Assembly: GCF_030813495.1 (NCBI RefSeq)
Contig: NZ_JAUSUI010000004.1
Coordinates: 62,001 to 126,000, forward strand
Source of the DNA: Ancylobacter polymorphus
GTDB lineage: Bacteria > Pseudomonadota > Alphaproteobacteria > Rhizobiales > Xanthobacteraceae
DNA: 64,000 nt
Direction: 5' to 3'
The translations under genes were made by a program, and so were the position numbers. The number at the start of each line of letters is the position of its first letter. The stretch's first letter is position 1. Shown here in pieces: positions 57,683-64,000 of the stretch. The notes under the pieces were generated by a model, which worked only from the letters and a program-made list of their open reading frames with translations, searched no databases and had not been told where the DNA came from.

Positions 57683-59154
57683 AAGGTGGTTGCGATGTCC
57701 AGCAGCCGGTCGAGATCGATATGGCGTTCCAGATGCGCGGCCAGCGCGTCGAGCGTCGCCTCGACGCCGGCCTCATAGTCGAGCCCGCTCGGCGGCGCGC
57801 CGAGCGTTGTGAGCCAGTGGGCGCGCTGGCGGTCGTCGGCGAACAGGCCGTGGGCATAGGTGCCCATCACCCGCCCATCCCCGGAGACCGCGCCTTCCGG
57901 CCCGGCGCCGTCGATCTGCGCGAAGGATCGGGCGCGGCCGGGGCCCTCCGTCACGCCCATATGCATTTCATAGCCGGAGAACGGCACGCCGCCGGCGGTG
58001 CCGGTGACGGCCACCAGCCGCTTTTCACCTGAGAGCACCGTGTCGACCTCCAGAAGGCCGAGGCCGGCAACGGTGCCGGGCGGGCCTTCGATCCCGTCGG
58101 GGTCCGAGAGGCTGCGCCCCAGCATCTGGTAGCCGCCGCACAGGCCGAGCACCCGCCCGCCACGCCTGATATGCGCGAAGAGGTCGATGTCCCAGCCCTC
58201 GCGACGGAAGTCTTGAAGGTCGGGGATGGTGGATTTCGAGCCCGGCAGCAGGACGAGCGCGGCATCGGCGGGCAGAGGCGTGCCGGGGCGCACGCGCACC
58301 ACCTCGATGCCGGGCTCGGCCTCCAGCGGGTCGAGATCGTCGAAATTGGCGATGCGCGGCAGCAGCGGCACGGCGATTTTCACCCGCGCCCCCGGCTTGG
58401 GCAAAGCGGCGGCATCAAGCGCCAGCGCGTCCTCCGCCGGCAGGCGGCGGGCGTCGGTGAAGAAGGGGATGAGGCCGAGCGCTTCCCAGCCGGTGCGGGC
58501 GGCGATCGCCTCCATGCCGGCGGCGAAGAGGGCCGGGTCGCCGCGAAAGCGGTTGACGAGAAAACCGCTTATCATCGCCGCGTCGTCCTCCGGCAGCACC
58601 GCCTTGGTGCCGACCAGGCTGGCGATGACGCCGCCGCGGTCGATGTCGCCGATGAGGATGACGGGCACCTGCGCGGCGCGGGCGAAGCCCATATTGGCGA
58701 TGTCATTGGCGCGCAGATTGATTTCCGATGCCGAGCCGGCGCCTTCCACCAGCACGAGGTCGGCCTCATGGCGCAGACGCTCATAGCTGTCCAGCACGGC
58801 TGCCATGAGGGCGGGTTTGAGCGTCTGGTAATCCGCCGCCTTCGCCGTGCCCTGCGCCCGGCCCTGCACGATGACCTGCGCGCCGATCTCGCTCTGCGGT
58901 TTGAGCAATACAGGGTTCATATGGACGGAGGGCGCGACGCGCGCGGCGCGGGCCTGCAGCGCCTGTGCGCGGCCGATCTCGCCGCCATCGGGCGTGACGG
59001 CGGCGTTGTTCGACATGTTCTGCGGCTTGAACGGGCGCACGATGAGCCCGCGCCGGGTGAAGGCGCGGGCGAGGCCGGCGACGATGAGCGACTTGCCGAC
59101 ATCCGAGCCGGTGCCCTGGAACATGAGGGCGAGCGGAGAACGAGCGGCGGTCAT
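57664..59154 (-). CDS. cobQ: Cobyric acid synthase CobQ
   Basis: The product is 496 aa from the ATG at 59154; longer upstream reading is repeat DNA. The synthetase half has [20 protein letters not shown] (P-loop), [20 protein letters not shown] and [20 protein letters not shown], then [20 protein letters not shown]. The glutaminase half has [12 protein letters not shown], nucleophile [12 protein letters not shown] and the late histidine in [11 protein letters not shown]. It amidates four side chains of adenosylcobyrinic diamide. The start codon follows GGGGAGAGG of a family C repeat. The last residues come from a family A repeat. Confidence 0.95.
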   Translation of the reverse strand: MTAARSPLALMFQGTGSDVGKSLIVAGLARAFTRRGLIVRPFKPQNMSNNAAVTPDGGEIGRAQALQARAARVAPSVHMNPVLLKPQSEIGAQVIVQGRAQGTAKAADYQTLKPALMAAVLDSYERLRHEADLVLVEGAGSASEINLRANDIANMGFARAAQVPVILIGDIDRGGVIASLVGTKAVLPEDDAAMISGFLVNRFRGDPALFAAGMEAIAARTGWEALGLIPFFTDARRLPAEDALALDAAALPKPGARVKIAVPLLPRIANFDDLDPLEAEPGIEVVRVRPGTPLPADAALVLLPGSKSTIPDLQDFRREGWDIDLFAHIRRGGRVLGLCGGYQMLGRSLSDPDGIEGPPGTVAGLGLLEVDTVLSGEKRLVAVTGTAGGVPFSGYEMHMGVTEGPGRARSFAQIDGAGPEGAVSGDGRVMGTYAHGLFADDRQRAHWLTTLGAPPSGLDYEAGVEATLDALAAHLERHIDLDRLLDIATTFPHARA

Positions 59155-59156
59155 GC

Positions 59157-59253
59157 ACCCTCTCCCCGTCGGGGAGAGCGGCCTCGGGGCCGATGAGCCG
59201 GGAACTCCCTCACCGGCCCGCTGCGCGGGCCACCTCTCCCCCATGGGGAGAGG
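59157..59253. repeat. Family C repeat pair upstream of cobQ
   Basis: CCCTCTCCCCGTCGGGGAGAG (59158-59177) and CACCTCTCCCCCATGGGGAG (59231-59250) flank CCTCACCGGCCCGCTGCGCG. On the minus strand the first palindrome ends 4-5 bases before the cobQ ATG and offers GGAGAGG as a ribosome-binding site. Confidence 0.75.
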
Positions 59254-59290
59254 AAAGAAAGGCCCGCAACAGGAAGGCTCGCACACGTCG

Positions 59291-59321
59291 TGGATCCCCG
59301 GGTCGAGCCCGGGGATGAGGG
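59291..59321. repeat. Family A repeat, single palindromic arm
   Basis: TGGATCCCCGGGTCGAGCCC…GGGGATGAGGG, one arm of the element only, lying 12 bp past the stop of the TM2 gene. Confidence 0.7.
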
Positions 59322-59332
59322 GGCGGCCGGCC

Positions 59333-59557
59333 TCAGCCGCGCCTTGCTTCGAGATAGTCGACGCGGCGTTCCAGATTGGCCTCCCGTACCATGCCGGGGA
59401 TGAGGAACAGGTCGATGATCTGCCCGATGCCGAGCAGGCCGACCGTCAACAGCCACAGGGCGCCGGTCCAGTAGCGGCCGGTATAGAAGCGCTGGATGCC
59501 GCACACGCCGATCAGGCCGAAGCACCAGAACAGATAGGCGATGGGGGTGGAACGCAT
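59333..59557 (-). CDS. TM2 domain membrane protein
   Basis: The product is 74 aa from the ATG at 59557 with GGAGAAAC upstream. Two helices, [20 protein letters not shown] and [20 protein letters not shown], joined by TGRYW, are the TM2 pattern (G-x-H/Q-R-F-Y-x-G-x-x). The C-terminal helix [18 protein letters not shown] is charged. Members are small membrane proteins of unknown role. It sits between cobQ and cobO without an evident link to cobalamin. Confidence 0.85.
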   Translation of the reverse strand: MRSTPIAYLFWCFGLIGVCGIQRFYTGRYWTGALWLLTVGLLGIGQIIDLFLIPGMVREANLERRVDYLEARRG

Positions 59558-59680
59558 CGAAGCGTTTCTCCATGAAAGAACCACGCCGCAACAGCCGGCG
59601 TCGGCTTTCACATAGGAATGCCGTTGCGCAATTGCGAGATCGCCGCCACGGCCCGCGTGCCGATTTCGATCGGTCGCGCA

Positions 59681-60301
59681 TCAGAATTCGATGCCCTTCT
59701 GTGCCTTCACCCCGGCTTTGAAATGGTGCTTCACCAGCCCCATCTCGGTGACAAGGTCGGCGGCCTCGATCAGCTCCGCCTTGGCGTTGCGGCCGGTGAC
59801 GACGATGTGCAGCCCCGCGCGGCGGGCGCTGAGCGTCGCCACCACCTCGGCCAGCGGCAGGTAGTCGTAGCGCAGGGCGATGTTCAGCTCGTCCAGAATG
59901 ACCAGCCCGAAGGCGGGGTCGTCCATCATCTCCCGCGCCTTGTCCCAGGCGCGGCGGGCGGAAGCGATGTCGCGGGCGAGGTCCTGCGTCTCCCAGGTGA
60001 AGCCCTCGCCCATGGAATGCCATTCCACCCGCGCGCCGAAGCTTTCCAGCGCCCGGCGCTCGCCGGAATCCCACGCGCCCTTGATGAACTGGACGACGCC
60101 GACCTTTGCCCCGTCCGGCTGGCCGAGCGTGCGCAGAGCAAGGCCGAAGGCGGCGGTGGACTTGCCCTTGCCGGGGCCGGTATGGACGAGCAGAAGGCCC
60201 TTTTCGACGGTCTTTTCCGCCACTTCCGCGTCCTGCACCGCCTTGCGCTTTTCCATCTTGGCGCGGTGGCGGGCGGCGTCCTCGGGGGAAATCTCGCTCA
60301 T
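59681..60301 (-). CDS. cobO: Cob(I)yrinic acid a,c-diamide adenosyltransferase CobO
   Basis: The product is 206 aa. It has the BtuR/CobO P-loop GLLLVHTGPGKGKSTAAFGL, VGVVQFIKGAWDSGER, FTWETQDLARDI, VILDELNIALRYDYL and VTGRNAKAELIEAADLVTEM, ending in KHHFKAGVKAQKGIEF. It transfers adenosyl from ATP to cobalt. Its ATG overlaps the cobU stop by 4 bp (ATGA), giving a cobU-cobO message. Confidence 0.96.
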   Translation of the reverse strand: MSEISPEDAARHRAKMEKRKAVQDAEVAEKTVEKGLLLVHTGPGKGKSTAAFGLALRTLGQPDGAKVGVVQFIKGAWDSGERRALESFGARVEWHSMGEGFTWETQDLARDIASARRAWDKAREMMDDPAFGLVILDELNIALRYDYLPLAEVVATLSARRAGLHIVVTGRNAKAELIEAADLVTEMGLVKHHFKAGVKAQKGIEF

Positions 60302-60843
60302 GCGGCGCTTCCTTTCACGTAAAGCGGCAGGCCGGCGACGGTGAAGACCACACGCTCGGCGCGGGCGGCGACCATCTGGTTGAGCCGGCCCTGCGCGTCG
60401 CGGAACCGGCGGGCCAGCGCATTGTCCGGCACGATGGAGAGGCCGACCTCGTTGGAGACGGCCACAATCGGCCCGTCATGGGCGGCGAGCGCCTCCACCA
60501 GCGCGGCGGACTCCGTGGCAAGGTCGGCTTGCCCCAGCAGCCGGTTGGACAGCCAGAGGGTGAGGCAGTCCACCAGCACCGGCCGGCCGGGCGGCAGCGC
60601 CTTGAGCGCTCCGGCGAGGTCGTGCGGGGCGTCCAGCGTCTGCCAGCCTTCCGCGCGGCGGGCGCGGTGCTCGCCGATGCGCTCGGCCATCTCCGTGTCC
60701 CAGGCCTGTGCGGTGGCGATGTAGCACCAGGGGGGCGGCAGGGCGGTGACGAGGCCTTCGGCATAGGCGCTCTTGCCCGAACGCGCGCCGCCGAGAACGA
60801 GGGTCAGGGCCCGGCTCACGGGTGAGCCATTGCGAGGAGGCAT
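60298..60843 (-). CDS. cobU: Adenosylcobinamide kinase / guanylyltransferase CobU (CobP)
   Basis: The product is 181 aa. Motifs are LVLGGARSGKSAYAEGL (P-loop), YIATAQAWDTEMAERIGEHR, VLVDCLTLWLSNRL (Walker B type), VAVSNEVGLSIVPDNALARR and FRDAQGRLNQMVAARAERVV. It phosphorylates adenosylcobinamide and adds GMP. First gene of a pair with cobO. The 141-bp upstream gap is divergent from a small Cys-rich gene. Confidence 0.95.
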   Translation of the reverse strand: MPPRNGSPVSRALTLVLGGARSGKSAYAEGLVTALPPPWCYIATAQAWDTEMAERIGEHRARRAEGWQTLDAPHDLAGALKALPPGRPVLVDCLTLWLSNRLLGQADLATESAALVEALAAHDGPIVAVSNEVGLSIVPDNALARRFRDAQGRLNQMVAARAERVVFTVAGLPLYVKGSAA

Positions 60844-60984
60844 TGCAGATCAAGGCCCATATCGGGCGCGCGGGCGCGGTCGATGGTAGTCATTGCGAAC
60901 TCCAAGGGTCCTCTACATTGCTATGTATTTCACGGCAATTGATGCCCACAATCGCGTCAGCATCCATAACTTGGGAACGGAAAA

Positions 60985-61188
60985 ATGCCGGTCGCTGGAG
61001 ATGTGAATCCTCTGCATCAAAGATTGCGCGAAAAGACCAGCGCCCGCGGCAATCATCGCTTTGCCCATCTATGGGTACTCGAGTGCACGAAATGCGGCAC
61101 CGTCTATGGCTCAAACAGTTGCGATTTTCACATTCGCCGCTGTCCTGCCTGTCAGGGAGGAAGTGAGGGGCCATCCCTCGGGGCGTAG
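60985..61188 (+). CDS. Small zinc-ribbon-like protein (67 aa)
   Basis: The ATG at 60985 follows GGAACGG. Residues ~33-60 hold CTKCGTVYGSNSCDFHIRRC then PACQGG, five cysteines arranged as a CxxC…C…CxxC zinc ribbon. The N-terminal half is charged, with HRFAHLWVLE ahead of the first CxxC. Local base composition (60890-61110) is clearly AT-richer than the flanking cob genes, suggesting recent acquisition or a different origin. I recall similar small proteins in other alphaproteobacteria but no named function. Confidence 0.6.
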   Translation: MPVAGDVNPLHQRLREKTSARGNHRFAHLWVLECTKCGTVYGSNSCDFHIRRCPACQGGSEGPSLGA

Positions 61189-61237
61189 CGCTTTATTTGA
61201 CATTCCTCCGGCGCGCTCCTTTAGTGGCCGCGACCGT

Positions 61238-61415
61238 CGGTTTCCTCCCGCCAGGGAGGGACGAAGAGGGAATGCGGTGCGGGGCTTTCGGGCCCCAATT
61301 CCGCGGCTGCCCCCGCAACTGTAAGCGGCGAGCCTCAGCCGGAAGCCACTGGAGACCTCTCCGGGAAGGCGGCGACGAGGCGGCGACCCGCGAGCCAGGA
61401 GACCTGCCGGCGGTC
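61238..61415 (+). promoter_or_regulatory. Cobalamin riboswitch ahead of cobW-cobN
   Basis: Conserved blocks appear in order: GAAGAGGGAATGCGGTGC, CCGCGGCTGCCCCCGCAACT, GTAAGCGGCGAG, AGCCACTGGAGA, CCGGGAAGGCGGCGACG and GCGAGCCAGGAGACCTGCCG (B12 box). The expression platform is probably in 61416-61540, which contains GCGCGCGGCTTCGCGCG and a second GGTTTCCTCCC (61485-61495) repeating the riboswitch start (61240-61250). No gene is seen in 61189-61540. Confidence 0.95.
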
Positions 61416-61540
61416 CGGTCGTGCGTGCCGGCGGGGTGCCCGGCAGACAGGCTGAGCCGTGCTGAGGCGCGCGGCTTCGCGCGGGGTTTCCTCCCCGCGA
61501 CCGACGCATCCCACGATTCCCTTGCCCGTGGAGATGCCGC

Positions 61541-62602
61541 ATGACCACCGATTCCCGCACCGCCCTCGACCGGGTTCCCTGCACCATCGTCACCGGCTTT
61601 CTCGGCTCGGGGAAAACGACGCTGATCCGCCATGTGCTGGAGAATGCGCGCGGCAAGAGGCTGGCGGTCATCGTCAACGAGTTCGGCGATGTCGGTATCG
61701 ACGGCGAAATCCTCAAAGGCTGCGGCATCGACACCTGCCCGGAGGAGAACATCGTCGAACTCGCCAATGGCTGCATCTGTTGCACCGTGGCGGATGATTT
61801 CGTGCCCGCGCTCGACGCGATTCTCGCGCGCACGCCCAAGGTCGATCACATCCTGATCGAGACCTCCGGCCTCGCTCTGCCCAAGCCCCTGGTGCAGGCA
61901 TTCCACTGGCCGGCGATCAAGAGCCGGGTGACGGTGGACGGCGTGGTGGCGGTGGTGGATGGCGAGGCGCTGGCCTCCGGCCGCGTCGCCCATGACCACG
62001 ACGCGCTCGCCGCCCAGCGCGCCGCCGATGACAGCCTCGACCATGACGACCCGATCGAGGAAGTGTTCGACGACCAGATCGCCTGCGCCGATCTCGTCCT
62101 CCTGACCAAGGCCGACCTGATCGATGACGCCGGCCAGGCCAAGGCCCGCGCCGCGCTCGACGCCGAGCTGCCCAAGGGGGTGCGGGTGGTGAGCGTGACC
62201 GAGGGGCGGATCGATCCGGCGCTGCTGATGGGCCTCGGCATCGGCACCGAGAACGACATCGAGAACCGCAAGACGCATCACGATGACGAACTCGACCATG
62301 ACCATGACGATTTCGACAGCTTCGTCGTCGAAGTGCCTGAAATCACCGACCCGGCGGAGTTTTCCGCACGGGTGGCGCGGGCGGCGGACGAGGCCGACGT
62401 GCTGCGGGTGAAGGGCTTCCTGCCCGTCGCCGGCAAGTCGATGCGCTTGCTGGTGCAGGCGGTCGGCCCGCGCGTGGCGCATCATTTCGACCGCCCCTGG
62501 GGCGAGGGCGCGCGCACCGGACGCCTCGTCGCCATCGGGCTGAAGGGGCTGGACCGGGCGAAGGTGGAAGCGATCCTCGCCGGGGCGAGCGTGGCGGCGT
62601 GA
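61541..62602 (+). CDS. cobW: CobW GTPase, cobalt chaperone for cobalamin synthesis
   Basis: The product is 353 aa. Walker A is VTGFLGSGKTTLIRHVL, the metal motif CxCC is NGCICCTVADDF, the GTP-binding loops are LIETSGLALPKP and LTKADLID (base recognition). A His/Asp-rich insert, HHDDELDHDHDDFD (~246-260), may bind metal. The C-terminal CobW_C domain is present (VLRVKGFLPVAGKSMRLLVQ). In the family, CobW loads cobalt to CobN. Here it lies directly behind the B12 riboswitch and 124 bp before cobN. Confidence 0.95.
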   Translation: MTTDSRTALDRVPCTIVTGFLGSGKTTLIRHVLENARGKRLAVIVNEFGDVGIDGEILKGCGIDTCPEENIVELANGCICCTVADDFVPALDAILARTPKVDHILIETSGLALPKPLVQAFHWPAIKSRVTVDGVVAVVDGEALASGRVAHDHDALAAQRAADDSLDHDDPIEEVFDDQIACADLVLLTKADLIDDAGQAKARAALDAELPKGVRVVSVTEGRIDPALLMGLGIGTENDIENRKTHHDDELDHDHDDFDSFVVEVPEITDPAEFSARVARAADEADVLRVKGFLPVAGKSMRLLVQAVGPRVAHHFDRPWGEGARTGRLVAIGLKGLDRAKVEAILAGASVAA

Positions 62603-62608
62603 GCCTTC

Positions 62609-62704
62609 CGTCATCCCGGACGGCCGCGAGGCCGATCCGGGATCGCCGGCCGGAATGAACGGCAACCGATCCCGGCCCGGCGCTGTGCGTCGGCCGGGAT
62701 GACG
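62609..62704. repeat. Family B palindromic repeat between cobW and cobN
   Basis: CGTCATCCCGGACGGCCGCG and GTCGGCCGGGATGACG are inverted arms around GATCCGGGATCGCCGGCC…GATCCCGGCCCGG. It fills most of the 124-bp spacer. Confidence 0.8.
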
Positions 62705-62726
62705 ATTTCAGGAGACCCGCCTCCCC

Positions 62727-64000
62727 ATGCACATTCTCGCCACCAGCTCCTCCAGCCTCGACGATCTCGTCGAGCCGGTCGATCTCGGCCAGACGCCGGG
62801 CGAGGTGGTGGTGGTGTCCTTTGCCGACAGCGATCTCGGCGCGCTCGCCGCCGCCATGGCGCGGGCGCAGGAGCGGGGCGAGGACCTAGGCGAGGAGCTG
62901 CCCAGCCTGCGCCTCGCCAATCTGCGCGATCTGCGCCACCCGATGTCGGTGGATCTGTGGATCGACAAGGTGGGGACCCGAGCCCGCATCGTGGTGGTGC
63001 GGCTGCTCGGCGGGCTCGACTGGTGGCGCTATGGCGTCGAGCGGCTCAGCGCCGAGGCGCGGGCGCGCGGCTTCACGCTCGCCGTGCTGCCGGGCGAGGA
63101 CCGCGACGACCCGCGCCTTGCCGAGGCCTCCACCCTGAGCGAGGCGGAACTGGGCGCGCTGCTCGGCTATTTCCGCGCCGGCGGGCCGGGAAATATGGGC
63201 GCGCTGCTGCGGCTGCTCGCGACTTATGCGGGGAGGGCGATGGCCCCGCCGCCGCCGGCGCCGCAGAACCTGCCGCTGGCGGGGTTTTATGAGGGGAGCG
63301 GGGCATGGGCACATCTTGCCGACATTCCGCCGCGCGCTCCCCGCTCTCGCCCCCTCATGGCCGGGCTTGACCCGGCCACCCAGGGGCCGCGCCTCGCGAC
63401 CTCGGAAACGCTGGGTCCCCGGGTCAAGCCCGGGGATGATGGCATCTCACTTTTGGAGGCTGCCCGCCCCGCCATCCCCGTCATCTTCTACCGCTCCATG
63501 GCGCTGGCGGGCGATACCGCGCCGGTGGAGGCCCTGTGTGCGGCGCTTCGCGCATGCGGGCTCGACCCTCGGCCGATCTATGTTGCCAGCCTGAAGGAGC
63601 CGACCTCCATCGCCTTCCTGAAGGCGGCGCTGGCGGAGATGGACCCGGCCGCCATCCTCACCCTGACCGCCTTCGCCGCCGCCGATCCCGGCGAGGCGAC
63701 GGTGCTCGACGCGCCCGGCGTGCCGGTGCTGCAGGCGATTATCGGCACCACCAGCCGCGCCGGCTGGACGGAGGGGGTGCGGGGGCTGACCAGCGCCGAT
63801 CTCGCCATGCATGTCGTGCTGCCGGAACTCGACGGGCGGGTGCTGGCCGGCGCGCTTTCCTTCAAGGCGCCGCAGGAAACGCCCGCCGTGCCCGGCTTCG
63901 CCGCGCTGGTGAACGCGCCGGTGCCCGACCGGGTGGCGCAGGTGGCGGAGCGCGTCTCTCGCCTGGTGCGGCTGCGGCAGACCCCGCGCGGCGAGCGCCG
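62727..64000 (+). CDS. cobN: Cobaltochelatase subunit CobN, 5' part, with a repeat read in frame
   Basis: The frame is open from the ATG at 62727 to the window end (at least 424 residues; CobN is normally ~1,250). N-terminal CobN landmarks are MHILATSSSSLDDLVEPVDL, SVDLWIDKVGTRARIVVVRL, LGGLDWWRYGVERLSAEARA, LPGEDRDDPRL and YFRAGGPGNMGALLRLLATY; later IPVIFYRSMALAGDTAPVEA and YVASLKEPTSIAFLKAALAE. Between them, residues ~209-239 (PLMAGLDPATQGPRL…LGPRVKPGDDG) are the translation of a family A palindromic repeat. CobN inserts cobalt into hydrogenobyrinic diamide with CobS and CobT, which are not in the window. Confidence 0.95.
   Translation, partial: MHILATSSSSLDDLVEPVDLGQTPGEVVVVSFADSDLGALAAAMARAQERGEDLGEELPSLRLANLRDLRHPMSVDLWIDKVGTRARIVVVRLLGGLDWWRYGVERLSAEARARGFTLAVLPGEDRDDPRLAEASTLSEAELGALLGYFRAGGPGNMGALLRLLATYAGRAMAPPPPAPQNLPLAGFYEGSGAWAHLADIPPRAPRSRPLMAGLDPATQGPRLATSETLGPRVKPGDDGISLLEAARPAIPVIFYRSMALAGDTAPVEALCAALRACGLDPRPIYVASLKEPTSIAFLKAALAEMDPAAILTLTAFAAADPGEATVLDAPGVPVLQAIIGTTSRAGWTEGVRGLTSADLAMHVVLPELDGRVLAGALSFKAPQETPAVPGFAALVNAPVPDRVAQVAERVSRLVRLRQTPRGER
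63351..63442. repeat. Family A palindromic repeat inside the cobN coding region
   Basis: CCCTCATGGCCGGGCTTGAC…CCGGCCACCCAGG on the left and GCTGGGTCCCCGGGTCAAGC…CCGGGGATGATGG on the right, the same inverted arms as the intergenic copies. It is read through in frame by cobN. Confidence 0.88.

Noticed and set aside
63351..63442. cobN as a pseudogene broken by the repeat
   Set aside because: The frame stays open through the element to the window edge and conserved CobN sequence resumes after it.
1..64000. tRNA, rRNA or insertion-sequence genes
   Set aside because: I read for tRNA T-loops, rRNA cores and transposase motifs and found none; a covariance-model search could still reveal something missed.

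Overview
The window is GC-rich and reads as the chromosome of a Hyphomicrobiales (Rhizobiales) alphaproteobacterium. The clearest markers are a ctrA gene divergent from fliJ, a chpT phosphotransferase gene 2.4 kb away, a DUF1134 (EipA-type) envelope gene, a DUF1236 gene, a thiOSGE operon behind a TPP riboswitch, and an aerobic-type cobalamin cluster (cobN, cobW, cobQ, cobO, cobU/P) behind a B12 riboswitch. GC-rich palindromic repeats are scattered between genes. A Xanthobacteraceae-like host (Ancylobacter, Starkeya or Xanthobacter type) is my inference, not something the sequence proves. I saw no tRNA, rRNA, insertion sequence, CRISPR array or integrase.

Layout. 1-188: tail of an unknown gene. 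462-15558: a one-directional run of seven tightly packed genes of mostly unknown function. They are a 127-aa starter, a 1551-aa DUF6603-like giant, 667-aa and 1211-aa proteins, an 877-aa exported protein, and two tail-collar-type proteins that share an N-terminal module. The first collar protein carries a bulb-lectin domain; the second carries a run of 13 G inside its coding region. 15764-18672: an NTP_transf_5 family protein overlapping an ABC exporter. 18753-21221: patatin phospholipase and a GltS-type symporter. 21231-25071 (minus): a DUF900 lipoprotein hydrolase, a membrane-anchored hydrolase and an AI-2E family permease. 25317-27322: TRAP small and large permeases without a binding protein. 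27325-32780: mixed small genes. 32888-35209: MHYT-PAS hybrid histidine kinase. 35271-38074: TPP riboswitch and thiOSGE. 38095-38388: two long copies of a palindromic repeat. 38398-43531: DUF2087 protein, SulP transporter, COG4091 oxidoreductase and a coiled-coil membrane protein. 43654-50055: EipA, CysQ, ChpT, a CheW/receiver-like protein, copper-type periplasmic proteins, CtrA and FliJ. 50062-56436: GNAT, orphan CysA, Tpm, a beta-propeller protein, an MxaD-like SRPBCC protein and RecQ. 56597-64000: cobalamin synthesis.

How the genes work together. ChpT, CtrA, EipA and FliJ belong to the alphaproteobacterial cell-cycle, envelope and flagellar programme; the upstream region of ctrA holds eight GANTC (CcrM-type) sites in 220 bp. 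The thi genes make the thiazole and couple it under TPP control. The cob genes cover cobalt insertion (CobN with CobW), adenosylation (CobO), amidation (CobQ), aminopropanol attachment (CbiB) and nucleotide-loop activation (CobU/P).

The best candidate for an undescribed system is 462-15558, possibly with its neighbour 15764-18672. It looks like a dedicated large-protein or surface-display operon with a hypermutable homopolymer in its last gene. A second notable theme is how the palindromic repeats touch genes: one is read in frame inside cobN, one forms the 3' end of cobQ, one supplies the start codon of a beta-propeller gene, and one supplies the ribosome-binding site of cobQ.
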